From: Microbacterium dauci
Lineage (GTDB): Bacteria; Actinomycetota; Actinomycetes; Actinomycetales; Microbacteriaceae
Length of the DNA: 64,000 bases
Direction: 5' to 3'
NCBI RefSeq assembly: GCF_030065535.1
Contig: NZ_JASJND010000001.1
Location: 434,001 to 498,000, forward strand
A program made the translations under genes and the position numbers. How positions within the stretch are numbered: the stretch's first letter is position 1; the number at the start of each line of letters is the position of its first letter. Below are positions 1-8,364 of this stretch, one piece after another. The notes beneath the pieces were generated by a model. It was not told the origin of the DNA. It saw only the letters and a program-made list of their open reading frames with translations, and did not search any database.

Positions 1-24
1 GTCGAGCGCGTCATCACCGACTGA
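1..24 (+). CDS. 3' end of an upstream phage gene (partial)
   Basis: Reading frame 1 gives VERVITD followed by TGA at 22-24, 12 nt before the next start codon. This is probably the tail end of the preceding phage tail gene in the same operon. Only seven codons are visible, so neither frame nor product can be confirmed. Confidence 0.35.
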   Translation, partial: VERVITD

Positions 25-36
25 TCGGGGGCGGGT

Positions 37-678
37 ATGGCTGATCTGCTGTACGGCTACGTGACGTGGTCGTTCGTCCGCGCGATCGGCGGGGACGGCG
101 AGGCCGAGGTGCCCGCGTCGGGGACGGTGCTGATCGTCCCGGTCCGCCCGGTGCGTCCGGTGTCGAACCCGTCCCGCACGGTCGCTGACGCCGGCGAAGA
201 ACTCCGCCTCGTCAACGGCGAGCTCGTCCGTGAGGGTGACCCTGCTGGGCCGGTGCGGGTTGTGGCGGGTCACTACCGGGTGACGCCGAAGATCGACGGC
301 ATCAAGTTCATCCACAAGCACGCGTTCACCGCGGTCGTCACCGCCGAGCACGACGCCGACCACCCCCTCGACTTGTCAACGGTGGTGCCCCTCACCCCGG
401 CCCCGGACGTCGAGTTCGTGGTGAACGAGCGGGTCTACCAGGACACGCTCAAGGCGAAGGCCGACGCAGTCGGGGCGGCGGGAACCGCGACGGCCGCTGC
501 GGGCACCGCGACGGATGCCGCCACCGAGGCGACCGACGCGCTGACGGAGATCCGTACCCGCACCCTCACCGCGACCATCGACCCCGACGACCCCGACGCC
601 CTCATCCTCACGTTCCCCGCCTTCATGCTCAACGCGGACGGCACCTCGATCGACCTGCCCATTGGAGGTATCGCATGA
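37..678 (+). CDS. phage minor tail/baseplate-type protein
   Basis: A 213-residue protein of unknown exact role. Its N-terminal half (about 1-125) is rich in beta-type sequence. Residues about 145-175 form an Ala/Thr-rich, probably helical segment of the kind that joins tail-tip domains, and the C-terminus returns to hydrophobic beta-type sequence. It overlaps the next gene by 4 nt (ATGA at 675-678), so the two are translationally coupled. The position immediately before a tail-fibre gene suggests a tail-tip or fibre-adaptor protein of a siphovirus. That role is inferred from position, not from a recognised domain. Confidence 0.6.
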   Translation: MADLLYGYVTWSFVRAIGGDGEAEVPASGTVLIVPVRPVRPVSNPSRTVADAGEELRLVNGELVREGDPAGPVRVVAGHYRVTPKIDGIKFIHKHAFTAVVTAEHDADHPLDLSTVVPLTPAPDVEFVVNERVYQDTLKAKADAVGAAGTATAAAGTATDAATEATDALTEIRTRTLTATIDPDDPDALILTFPAFMLNADGTSIDLPIGGIA

Positions 679-2141
679 GCGACCCGACCCCTGTGTCTGG
701 TGGCGTCCCGCTGCTCGACCCTGACACCCGCCGGTTCCCCGACAAGTACACCCCGCAGGCCGTCCTCGACGCCGTCGGCACGGTCGAGCAGGCGGTCACC
801 GATGTGAACACCGCGAAGGGCGAAGCCGAGCAGGCACGCACCGAAGCGGTCGAGGCCGCGGCATCCGTCGCACCGGGCGAGCCGGGCGGGACCGCGCAGC
901 TCGACGAGGACGGGAAGCTGTCGGAATCGCAGACCCCGGCGCACCTCACGCCGCCTGCACTAGAGGCCACGACAGAGCAGATCGTCGACGAGCGGGTGCC
1001 TGGTCAGGTCGCGGCCGTGATTGCTGATGACCCCACTGTTGCCCAAGCAGCCGCCGACCTCGCGCAGTCCGACGCTGGCCTGGTCCGGTCAGAGTGGATC
1101 GAAGCCGATGCTGTCGAGTTCGCCGTCGAGGATGACCCGGAGACCCCGATCGTTTCGTTCTCGACTCTCGACCTGAGCACCGGCTGGCGGTGGGCGTTCG
1201 CGTACCGAGACGGCGAGGTCGCGTTCGGGCAACGCGCGGATGGCTCGTTCTACCCGGATCTCGGCGAAGCTCCCGCCGAGACGCTCGCCAGCCAGGTGGT
1301 CGGCGACTCCGTGGCAGAGAACTGGGGTGCGTACGCAGCCGGATTGAGCGCGGCAACGGCGCGCACGGTGTCATTCGAGGGCATCGGAGGGCAGCGATCC
1401 CCGGCCATCGCAGCACGACAGGGCGGAGTGCCCGCCTACGTGACCGTGACGGGCAACAGCATTCCCGCGTCAGGCACCGTCGTTGTCACCTCGATCACAG
1501 AGCCGGACGGCACCGCCCTGAACCCGCTGCTCACCGTGAACGACAGCACCCGCACCCGAACCGTCGTGATCGGCGGCGCGCTGTGCACGCTGACGGGAGT
1601 GACGGTGAGCGGCAGCACGACATACACGCTCGCCCAGCAGAACGGAACGGGCGCGATCCCGTGCGCTCCCGGCACGCCGATGGTGCCGCGCGACCGCCCC
1701 TCCCGTGCCCTGACGATCTTGCTCGGCCCCCGCAACGATCTCGGGCCGTCGAGCGCCGACGCCTTTCGGCAGCCACTGGAGAAGATCCTGGCCCGCTACT
1801 CGAAGATGATCGACCGCGCGAAGCGCGACGGAGGGAAGGTCATCCTTCTGCCTGTTGTACCGCGTGCGGACGCCACAGCAGACGGGAAGGCGAACCTCGT
1901 CATCCTGAACAACGCACTCCGAGATCTCGCGCCGCAGGACTGGGCGGACTGGAATGCGTGGCTCCAATCGGATGCGGCGTTCACCGCCGCTGGCGTGACG
2001 AAGACGAGCCAGGACATCGCCGACATCGACAATGCACTTACGCCAACATCGTTCACCGGTGACGGTCTTCACCCGAACGCGGCCGGGTACGCCGCCGCGA
2101 ACCGCTTCATCGAACTCGTCCGCACCGCGAGAGGAATCTGA
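675..2141 (+). CDS. phage tail protein with C-terminal SGNH/GDSL hydrolase domain
   Basis: 488 residues. The N-terminal about 130 residues are Ala/Glu-rich and resemble the trimeric attachment regions of tail fibres. From about residue 205 there is an SGNH-hydrolase fold: block I G-D-S at 210-212 and block V D463-x-x-H466 (GDGLHPN), which supply the catalytic Ser, Asp and His. Enzymes of this fold are esterases/deacetylases, so the protein may remove acyl groups from a host surface polysaccharide during adsorption. That substrate is inferred. Residues about 240-320 look like an inserted beta domain. The gene starts by 4-nt overlap with the upstream gene and is followed 1 nt later by the next start. 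Confidence 0.75.
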   Translation: MSDPTPVSGGVPLLDPDTRRFPDKYTPQAVLDAVGTVEQAVTDVNTAKGEAEQARTEAVEAAASVAPGEPGGTAQLDEDGKLSESQTPAHLTPPALEATTEQIVDERVPGQVAAVIADDPTVAQAAADLAQSDAGLVRSEWIEADAVEFAVEDDPETPIVSFSTLDLSTGWRWAFAYRDGEVAFGQRADGSFYPDLGEAPAETLASQVVGDSVAENWGAYAAGLSAATARTVSFEGIGGQRSPAIAARQGGVPAYVTVTGNSIPASGTVVVTSITEPDGTALNPLLTVNDSTRTRTVVIGGALCTLTGVTVSGSTTYTLAQQNGTGAIPCAPGTPMVPRDRPSRALTILLGPRNDLGPSSADAFRQPLEKILARYSKMIDRAKRDGGKVILLPVVPRADATADGKANLVILNNALRDLAPQDWADWNAWLQSDAAFTAAGVTKTSQDIADIDNALTPTSFTGDGLHPNAAGYAAANRFIELVRTARGI

Positions 2142-2142
2142 C

Positions 2143-2859
2143 ATGCCCGGACTTCGCATCCTCATCCCGAGCACCGGCCCCGGAACCGGCCCCGTGATCC
2201 CCGACCCGGTGCACGACAACGGCGTCGCCGGGGCAACGCACCGCTATGTGCCCGGCTACGGCGCGACCATCGGTGACACCGTGACGGCCGTTCCCGACCT
2301 GATCGGGTCGCTTGATCTCGTCGCTGGCGCGAACACCGTGTCGCCGACGATCGCAGAAGTGTCCGGTGAGAAGGTGCTTCGGTGGGGTCCGTCCACCGAC
2401 CGCTCACTCTCTGGTTCGGTCACGCTTGGTCAGCCGACCACGGTCGCCGTGGTCACGAAGGCGACGCGCCCGTCGTTCATCATGGCGCAGGGCGGCGGCT
2501 ACCGGCTAGCCAGAGCCACGGACGGCACCTTCTCGCTCTCCGCCCGCAACGCAGGCGACACTGCGACCGGCCAGGTCACGCGCACGTACATCGACGATTA
2601 CGTCGTCGCGTTCATGCTGCTCGACCCGACCGCGACCGCCTCGCGCCTCGCCATCAACAGCACGATCACGGCGGACGCGGGAACCATCGGCGCGATCAAC
2701 TCCAGTTACGCGAGCGCGCTACAGATCGGATCTGGCAGCGCCCAGTCCGGAACGGCCGACATCGCGGAGGTCAACGTCTGGCCAAAGGTGCTCACCGAGA
2801 GCGAGCGGACGGCGCATATCGCCGCCATGAAGGCGGCCTGGGCGATGCTGCCGGCTTAA
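2143..2859 (+). CDS. phage tail-associated jelly-roll (LamG-like) protein
   Basis: 238 residues. The ATG at 2143 lies 1 nt after the stop of the preceding gene; an in-frame upstream extension would overlap that gene and is not needed. The pattern of a Pro/Gly-rich N-terminus, alternating beta strands and a C-terminal segment ending WPKVLTESE resembles concanavalin/LamG-type jelly-roll domains of phage tail fibres, which often end with such an ELTDAE-like helix. A carbohydrate-binding role at the tail tip is inferred. The last 141 nt overlap the 3' end of the antisense SGNH hydrolase gene. Confidence 0.6.
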   Translation: MPGLRILIPSTGPGTGPVIPDPVHDNGVAGATHRYVPGYGATIGDTVTAVPDLIGSLDLVAGANTVSPTIAEVSGEKVLRWGPSTDRSLSGSVTLGQPTTVAVVTKATRPSFIMAQGGGYRLARATDGTFSLSARNAGDTATGQVTRTYIDDYVVAFMLLDPTATASRLAINSTITADAGTIGAINSSYASALQIGSGSAQSGTADIAEVNVWPKVLTESERTAHIAAMKAAWAMLPA

Positions 2860-3639
2860 TCCTCGGCCCCCGAGGGCGGCGACTACAGCGCTCGCGATCG
2901 CGCTGTAGCCGTCGTCATTCGGATGGACGAGGTCGGCGGCGACCATCTCGGGGTGCCCGCCCAAGGGTTGACCGACGTCGAGGTACTCGCCGCCGACCGC
3001 CTCGACGTGCTCCTTGACGCTACGCGCGACGGCCTGCAGCCCTTCGGGCGGTTCGCGGCTGTCCCACAAAGGCGAGATGGCGATGATGCGTGCGTTAGGT
3101 AACGCCTCACGAATCGACGCGAAGACATCCTGCACTGCGCTGTCGACGGTCGCCGGGGTTGTCTTGGAGTTCACTCGTCCTCCGCTGACAACGACGATGT
3201 CGGGTGATTCTTTGAGCGCTAGAGGGATGATTTCGCGGAAGGACTCGCAGTAGTCGCGGCCACAAGCGTTCTTCGCGTTCTCCTGGGTCTGCGTGGGGTT
3301 GTCCGTGTAGCCGGTGCCACCTCGCCCCAGATTGACCGCGGCCCACTTCTGAGATCGGGCCACCGTCTTCACGAAGCCCCCCTTAGCCCCGCCGGCCCCG
3401 ACCGTGTAGGAGTCGCCGATGAACACCGCCGTAGGCCAGCTGCGATCGACAGGCGTGGGTTGAGGCTTCGGTGTGTAGCCAGCGGCGGTCGGAACGTCGG
3501 TTTCACGGTTCAGCGCCATCGCGGCCAGGACGACGACGAGAACCCCGACAACAGCTACCGCAATAAGCGCGGTCAGGCGCGCTCCTTGATTCGGTCCGCC
3601 GTACCGGCGGCGGCGGCGTTTCCCCATGCGCTCGATCAT
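2719..3639 (-). CDS. membrane-anchored SGNH/GDSL hydrolase
   Basis: 306 residues. A basic N-terminus (KRRRRR) and one hydrophobic helix (about 22-42) make a signal anchor, so the catalytic domain should face outside. Block I is G75-D76-S77 (FIGDSYTVG), block II includes G105, block III reads SGGRVN (the usual GxND Asp is replaced), and block V is D236-x-x-H239. The fold is complete by about residue 257; the remaining about 49 residues are read from the antisense of the upstream phage gene and look non-native. It may act on host wall polymers or be a prophage-borne lysogenic-conversion gene. It is antisense to the flanking phage genes. Confidence 0.75.
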   Translation of the reverse strand: MIERMGKRRRRRYGGPNQGARLTALIAVAVVGVLVVVLAAMALNRETDVPTAAGYTPKPQPTPVDRSWPTAVFIGDSYTVGAGGAKGGFVKTVARSQKWAAVNLGRGGTGYTDNPTQTQENAKNACGRDYCESFREIIPLALKESPDIVVVSGGRVNSKTTPATVDSAVQDVFASIREALPNARIIAISPLWDSREPPEGLQAVARSVKEHVEAVGGEYLDVGQPLGGHPEMVAADLVHPNDDGYSAIASAVVAALGGRGLSRQHRPGRLHGGDMRRPLALGEHLWPDVDLRDVGRSGLGAARSDL

Positions 3640-3694
3640 ATGGGCACCGTGTTACCGGCAATCGCACGTCTAGCCCGGTTATCTCGGAACGATG

Positions 3695-3741
3695 AAGCAC
3701 CCCCTTCTCAGCCATCTCACGGCTGGGGAGGGGGTGCTTTT
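3695..3741 (+). terminator. strong intrinsic terminator-like hairpin
   Basis: AAGCACCCCC at 3695-3704 pairs with GGGGGTGCTT at 3730-3739, with a second inner stem (CTCAGCC with GGCTGGG) and a T run (TTTT) after the right arm. The T run makes it work best for plus-strand transcription. It sits between the divergently placed antisense hydrolase and the integrase and could shield the integrase from tail-operon read-through. Confidence 0.75.
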
Positions 3742-3845
3742 GTCGTTGGTGCGTCGTACGCTCAAGGCTCCCGAAGATGGGAGCGCCCCCGCCGAGCTGC
3801 AACTCGACGAGGGCTAAGCCGAACCAGAAGAGAGCTGGAACGACC

Positions 3846-4784
3846 ATGAGCACTGTACCGCTGACCCCTGCCCGCCCGGTGGAGATCTCCGCCGAGACCC
3901 GCCTCGCCGCCCGCGGGTTCCTCATCCGCTACACGGGACGCACCCGCGAGCTCTACGACCTCGCCCTGCGCCTCTTCTTCGACTGGTGCGCCGAGGAGGG
4001 CCTCGAACCGCTCCGCGACGTCACGCGCATGGACGTGGAGGCGTACGGCCGGCACCTCGAAGAGGTTCGCGGCAACTCGCCCGCGACGGTCTCGCAGCGC
4101 CTCACCATCGTGCGCGGCTTCTACAAACTCGCCGAGATTGACGAGAGAATCCGCCGGTCGCCGGCAGCGCACATCAAGCTCCCGAAGTCGTGGCGCGACG
4201 GCGCCCGCACGAAGTACCTCACCCTCGTCGAGGCGATGCTCGTCCTCCGCGCCGTCGACGAGCAGCACCCCGCCGCGGCCGCGGTGATCCACATGATGAT
4301 GACGATGGGCCTCCGCGTCTCCGAGGCCCTCGCCGTGCAGGTCGAGGACTTCCGCGACGTCGTAAACGGGATGCGAGTGTTGCGGGGCGTGGGGAAGGGC
4401 GACAAGCCGTTCACGATGCCGATCCCACCCGAGGCGCTGCAGCGGATGGAGCGCGCCGCCGGCGGCCGCGCGACCGGGCACCTGCTGCTGCAGCCCGAGT
4501 GCGAGTACGAGTGGGGCGGCACGCCGCTCTCACGTGCTGCGGTGCAGACGGTCCTCACGAACGCGCTCCGCGCCGCCGGGCTCCCGAAGCGGATCACCCC
4601 GCACGCCCTCCGCCACACGTACGCGACGAACGGACTCGCGCACGGCAACGTGACGCTCGAACAGATGCAGCGCGCACTCCGCCACGCCGACCCTCGCACG
4701 ACGATGGGCTACGACCACACCCGTGAGAACCTCGCGAAGCACGCCAACCACCAGGTCGGTGCGATGTTCGCGATCGCCGGCTGA
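3846..4784 (+). CDS. tyrosine-type site-specific integrase
   Basis: 312 residues from the ATG at 3846, the first start close to a core-binding domain. The N-terminal SAM-like core-binding domain spans about 15-115 and the catalytic domain about 125-310. All catalytic residues are present: R157 (GLRVSE), K184/K187, H253-x-x-R256 (HALRH), H280 and the nucleophile Y289 (MGYDH). It catalyses integration, and with a directionality factor excision, at the phage att site, which here appears to be the 3' end of nrdF. It lies about 4.6 kb from the inferred right attachment site, with accessory genes between. Confidence 0.93.
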   Translation: MSTVPLTPARPVEISAETRLAARGFLIRYTGRTRELYDLALRLFFDWCAEEGLEPLRDVTRMDVEAYGRHLEEVRGNSPATVSQRLTIVRGFYKLAEIDERIRRSPAAHIKLPKSWRDGARTKYLTLVEAMLVLRAVDEQHPAAAAVIHMMMTMGLRVSEALAVQVEDFRDVVNGMRVLRGVGKGDKPFTMPIPPEALQRMERAAGGRATGHLLLQPECEYEWGGTPLSRAAVQTVLTNALRAAGLPKRITPHALRHTYATNGLAHGNVTLEQMQRALRHADPRTTMGYDHTRENLAKHANHQVGAMFAIAG

Positions 4785-4887
4785 ACGACGACGCCCCCGG
4801 TGTCCCTCCTCACGGAGCGGCGCTGGGGTCGCTTCGTCTTGTAGGGTCTCGACCAAACGCATCAGCAAATCCGGGGGGACTGAATCG

Positions 4888-6243
4888 ATGCCACGCTTGA
4901 GCCCAATTCCTGTCAGTGACCTGCTGCTCGATCAGAAGAACGCTCGCCTCGGCGAGGAGCAGTCGAGTCAACAGGCAACTATTCACGCCCTGGCCCAGCA
5001 GCAGGGGCGCCGTCTCGTTCGCCTCGCCGAGAGCATCGTAGATCGCGGGTTGGACATCGCTCAGCCCTTCACTGTCGTGGCCACCGGCGACAAGAAGCAG
5101 AGCTATGTCGTGCTGGAGGGTAATCGCCGAACGCTCGCGCTGAAAGCGTTGGAGACACCGACGATTGTCCAGTCCGCCCTATCGACCGGTGACTTCAAGA
5201 AGCTTCTGAGCCTGTCTGCCAGGTTTATGGCCAAACCCATCGAGGAAGTTGGGTGCGCGCTCTACGAGCCCGCCGAGGAGGCTGATGCGATCGCCTTCGT
5301 GATCAGCCGACATGGAGGTGCGCAAGAAGGCGCTGGTCTCGTCGAGTGGGACTCCGACGAGAAGGACCGGTTCCTAGCTCGACACGGCGCGGTCGGCTCG
5401 CGGTCCTACTCGGGTCAGGTCCTCGAGTTCATCGACGAGCTCGACGGGCCGAGTGAGCTCAAGACACGTATCTCCACAACTTTGCAGCGTCTACTCAAGT
5501 CCAGCGACACCCGCGCCAAGCTCGGGCTCGACGTCGTGGATGGTGAGCTTGTCTCTCATTACCCAGTCGAGCAGGTCGCCAGAGGGCTTCGGAAGATCGT
5601 CGATGATCTCCGCACCCGACGCAAGCGTGTGCCCGACCTCTATGACCAGAAGCAGCGCGAGGAGTACCTCAAGAGCTTCACATCGGCAGAACTACCAGAC
5701 CCGGCAACGAAGCTGAAGGCAGCATCCCGGCTCTCAGACCTGCCGAAAGGGAAGACGACCCCGGTCGCACCGAAGTCGAAGCCGAAGAAGACCGTCAAGG
5801 CCAAGCCTGCCCGGACCTCAGTGGCCGCCAGTGACGCAAAGATCAACCCGACCCCCCAGCGTTTGAACAGCATCTACAACGAGCTCGTTACGTTGAACGC
5901 TGACCAAGCCCCCAACGCGGGCTCGGTCCTCTTCCGAGTGTTCGTCGAGCTGTCGGTCGATGACTACATCGTGCGGCACGCGCTGATGACCGAGGAGGTT
6001 CGGCGAAATCTGCCTCTCGCCAAGCGACTGAAGGAAGCGAACGCGCATCTCCTGGCGGCGTCTGCCATACCCCCTCAACTGCACAAAACGGTCGATCAGA
6101 TCGCGAACTCAACGCACGGGCTCGCTGCCGGACTGACTACCCTGAATCAGTACGTGCACAACAGCTACTCCTTCCCCAAGCCGAGCGAGCTCAGGCTCTC
6201 CTGGGACGAGCTGCAGCCATTCTTGGAAGCGATCTGGAAATGA
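4888..6243 (+). CDS. ParB/Srx-like N-terminal domain protein
   Basis: 451 residues from the ATG at 4888, preceded by a G-rich Shine-Dalgarno (GGGGGGA). The first about 110 residues resemble the ParB/Srx N-terminal fold (IPVSDLLLDQKNARL, then a VLEGNRR stretch that matches the ParB box II-like ExxRR core). A Lys/Pro-rich linker (about 295-325) leads to a helical C-terminal domain (about 335-451) I do not recognise. It overlaps the following methyltransferase by 4 nt, so the two form a module. Such ParB-like proteins occur beside phage methyltransferases; they may bind or nick DNA or hydrolyse CTP. It is not a chromosomal partition gene, since there is no ParA partner. Function unknown. Confidence 0.65.
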   Translation: MPRLSPIPVSDLLLDQKNARLGEEQSSQQATIHALAQQQGRRLVRLAESIVDRGLDIAQPFTVVATGDKKQSYVVLEGNRRTLALKALETPTIVQSALSTGDFKKLLSLSARFMAKPIEEVGCALYEPAEEADAIAFVISRHGGAQEGAGLVEWDSDEKDRFLARHGAVGSRSYSGQVLEFIDELDGPSELKTRISTTLQRLLKSSDTRAKLGLDVVDGELVSHYPVEQVARGLRKIVDDLRTRRKRVPDLYDQKQREEYLKSFTSAELPDPATKLKAASRLSDLPKGKTTPVAPKSKPKKTVKAKPARTSVAASDAKINPTPQRLNSIYNELVTLNADQAPNAGSVLFRVFVELSVDDYIVRHALMTEEVRRNLPLAKRLKEANAHLLAASAIPPQLHKTVDQIANSTHGLAAGLTTLNQYVHNSYSFPKPSELRLSWDELQPFLEAIWK

Positions 6244-7142
6244 CTCAACTGTCTCGATACCCGTCGCCGCTACGGTACCCGGGCGGAAAGGGGAAGATCG
6301 CGAACTTCGTCAAGATGCTCATGATCGACAACGAACTCGTAGGCAGCGACTATGTCGAGCCATACGCGGGCGGGGCGTCAGTGGCGCTCACGTTGTTGTA
6401 TGAGGGTTACGCCGATCGTGCATTCATCAACGATCTGAACCCCGGGATCCACGCGTTCTGGTCCAGCGCACTCACGCGAACCGACGAGCTCTGCGCTCTG
6501 ATCGAGAACACTCCTGTGACGATGGACGTGTGGCACGAACAACGTGTGATTCTCAACTCATCGACGGCCAGTGGGATCGAGCTCGGCTTCGCCACCTTCT
6601 TCCTGAATCGCACTAACCGCTCAGGCATCATCGGAGGGGGTGCGATCGGTGGATCCGACCAGTCCGGCCCCTGGAAGATTGACGCTCGCTACAACAAGCC
6701 CGCTCTCATCGACCGGATCCGGAAGCTGGGTCGGCACCGGGGGCGCGTTACTCTCAGCAATGAGGATGCCGTTGAGTACGTGAAGCGATGGAACGATCCG
6801 GACGTCGATGCCGCTTTCCTGTACCTCGACCCGCCTTACTTCGAAAAGGGCGAGGGGCTGTACGACAACTTCTACGACGCCGCTGACCACGCCGAGATCG
6901 CGACAGCGGTTTCAGCGCTCGCGCACCCCTGGATCGTCTCCTACGACGCGCGCCCGGAGATCACTGCTCTATACCCGGACGCCGCCGCGATCCGGTACGG
7001 CCTCACGTACTCGGCAGCTGCGAAGCGCTCCAAGGGGGCCGAGATCATGTTCTTCTCCGAGGACCTTGTGATCCCGGAACTTCTGCCCGGCGGCGTGACC
7101 AGCCGAGAGGTAGACATCGCAAAACGTCGCGCGCTTGCCTGA
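6240..7142 (+). CDS. D12-class DNA N6-adenine methyltransferase
   Basis: 300 residues. The class is shown by the N-terminal YPGGKGK motif (about 13-19, SAM binding), an EPYAGGASV stretch, and the catalytic DPPY at about 197-200. It transfers methyl from SAM to adenine N6 in a short DNA sequence, as Dam-family enzymes do. The start overlaps the stop of the ParB-like gene (ATGA). With no cognate nuclease recognised, it may be an orphan phage methylase that evades restriction, or one half of a two-gene defence/epigenetic module with its neighbour. Confidence 0.88.
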   Translation: MTQLSRYPSPLRYPGGKGKIANFVKMLMIDNELVGSDYVEPYAGGASVALTLLYEGYADRAFINDLNPGIHAFWSSALTRTDELCALIENTPVTMDVWHEQRVILNSSTASGIELGFATFFLNRTNRSGIIGGGAIGGSDQSGPWKIDARYNKPALIDRIRKLGRHRGRVTLSNEDAVEYVKRWNDPDVDAAFLYLDPPYFEKGEGLYDNFYDAADHAEIATAVSALAHPWIVSYDARPEITALYPDAAAIRYGLTYSAAAKRSKGAEIMFFSEDLVIPELLPGGVTSREVDIAKRRALA

Positions 7143-7192
7143 GCGCCGGGGGGACGAGACTCCACCTACGCTCAGGCGATGTCGATGCGTTC

Positions 7193-7501
7193 TTAGGTTT
7201 CATCGATCGCGCCGACCCACACCCAGCACCGGTGCTGCACGTCGTCGATGGTGAACACGATCCCGACGGCGTCCGGCGTCCACCGCGCGGCGACCGCGTC
7301 GACCCGGACCGGGGTTTCACCGAACCGGACCCACGCCTTCACCTTCCGACGAGGCCGCGGGTCCACCGTGAGCGGGCGATCGTCGAGGCGCAGCTCGGCG
7401 ACCGTGAGCGACTGCAGCGCCCCCTTGCAGGCGATGCCCTGCAGGATGCGTTCGTCCATGCGCCGGTCGACGGCGTCCGCGTAGCGCCTGTTCGATCCCA
7501 T
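7193..7501 (-). CDS. small phage accessory protein, unknown function
   Basis: 102 residues from the ATG at 7501, which follows a purine-rich GGAGGAAGGGG tract about 10 nt upstream; in-frame starts further up lack support. The C-terminal half (AWVRFGETPVRVDA, then WVWVGAI) is beta-rich with several Trp. I recognise no domain. It is antisense to its neighbours and sits in the accessory segment between integrase and att site. Confidence 0.5.
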   Translation of the reverse strand: MGSNRRYADAVDRRMDERILQGIACKGALQSLTVAELRLDDRPLTVDPRPRRKVKAWVRFGETPVRVDAVAARWTPDAVGIVFTIDDVQHRCWVWVGAIDET

Positions 7502-7575
7502 CGGCCGGTGTCCCCTTCCTCCGGCCGAAAGACTGCCAGGATACGCCGACACCGAGTCACCGCTACGCTCGGCGC

Positions 7576-8175
7576 ATGGGGATGTGGGATGAGCTTGATG
7601 ACGATGTTGCACGGCGCGTGGGTAGCGAGAACGCCCGCAGGATCGAGGCGGTTTCGGGCATGGAGCAGCGCCGCCTTCTCTTTGCTCAGCACGTCTCGCC
7701 TCTCCTCACGGAAACGCGGGACGAGCTCATCGCGCGTGGCACGCCAACAGAGCAGGTATCCGGGGTGACCGGGTGGCCTCTTCTCCCAACGGGTCGTGGC
7801 TATGCTCCGGCGTTCTTCCTCAGCGTCGAGGGCGACCTCCATGTCGCGATCGACGGAAACTCTCGCGGCGGTCGGCGTCGCGTCCAGAATCTTGTGGGCA
7901 AGGTCAACGAGACCCTCTACTTCGGCCCCACGCCAGCAGGGTCTAAAGACTGGTCCTTCACCGCAGACGGCGCGGTGCTCCACTGGACCGTACCCGACGA
8001 GGACCCCGTCGCTCACGACTTCGGCTCCTACCTTCGGTCACAGGTCGTGAATCTCCTCGTCGAGCTCGAGAAAGCTGAGCGTGTCTCACCAGCCTCGGCC
8101 ACACCCTCACCCGCTCTTGAGGCTTCGGAACCACCGACCCACCCGGTCCGACGGCGGCGGTGGTTCGGCAGGTGA
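7576..8175 (+). CDS. hypothetical protein, lysogenic accessory gene
   Basis: 199 residues, no recognised domain. It is a soluble, mixed alpha/beta protein with a basic Arg-rich C-terminus (PVRRRRWFGR) that could contact nucleic acid or membrane. The start is supported by a leaderless promoter: TACGCT at 7564-7569 lies exactly 6 nt before the ATG. The stop overlaps the start of the next small gene (GTGA), so they are co-transcribed. Confidence 0.6.
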   Translation: MGMWDELDDDVARRVGSENARRIEAVSGMEQRRLLFAQHVSPLLTETRDELIARGTPTEQVSGVTGWPLLPTGRGYAPAFFLSVEGDLHVAIDGNSRGGRRRVQNLVGKVNETLYFGPTPAGSKDWSFTADGAVLHWTVPDEDPVAHDFGSYLRSQVVNLLVELEKAERVSPASATPSPALEASEPPTHPVRRRRWFGR

Positions 8176-8351
8176 CCCCGATCCCTCCTGACGAGTTCGA
8201 CGACGCCGCGCAGCCGTCCTGCCCGTCGTGCGGCACGGTCATGCGTGAGGTCGACGGCGGCTACGAGTGCGGGTGGGACGGGACACGCATCGACGTCCCC
8301 TGGGTGGAGCATCCTGGCGGGGATGATCTACCTGGCATCCGCGGAGGTTGA
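8172..8351 (+). CDS. small zinc-ribbon-like protein
   Basis: 59 residues from the GTG at 8172, overlapping the upstream stop by 4 nt. A CPSC knuckle (residues 15-18) and a later YECGW supply three cysteines; a fourth zinc ligand is not obvious, possibly a His. This resembles half of a zinc ribbon, as in small phage or actinobacterial nucleic-acid-binding proteins. Function unknown. Confidence 0.5.
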   Translation: MTPIPPDEFDDAAQPSCPSCGTVMREVDGGYECGWDGTRIDVPWVEHPGGDDLPGIRGG

Positions 8352-8364
8352 GTGCACCTGCCTG

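Noticed and set aside
3640-3845. A small RNA or phage repressor gene between the antisense hydrolase and the integrase
   Set aside because: Apart from the terminator hairpin at 3695-3741 no start codon with ribosome site or promoter pair convinced me.
4790-4850. A possible terminator hairpin behind the integrase
   Set aside because: The GC-rich arms pair only over short stretches with a large loop and no T run; not strong enough to list.
4888-6243. The ParB-like gene as a chromosome or plasmid partition protein
   Set aside because: No parA partner or parS-like site nearby; it is coupled to a methyltransferase inside a prophage.
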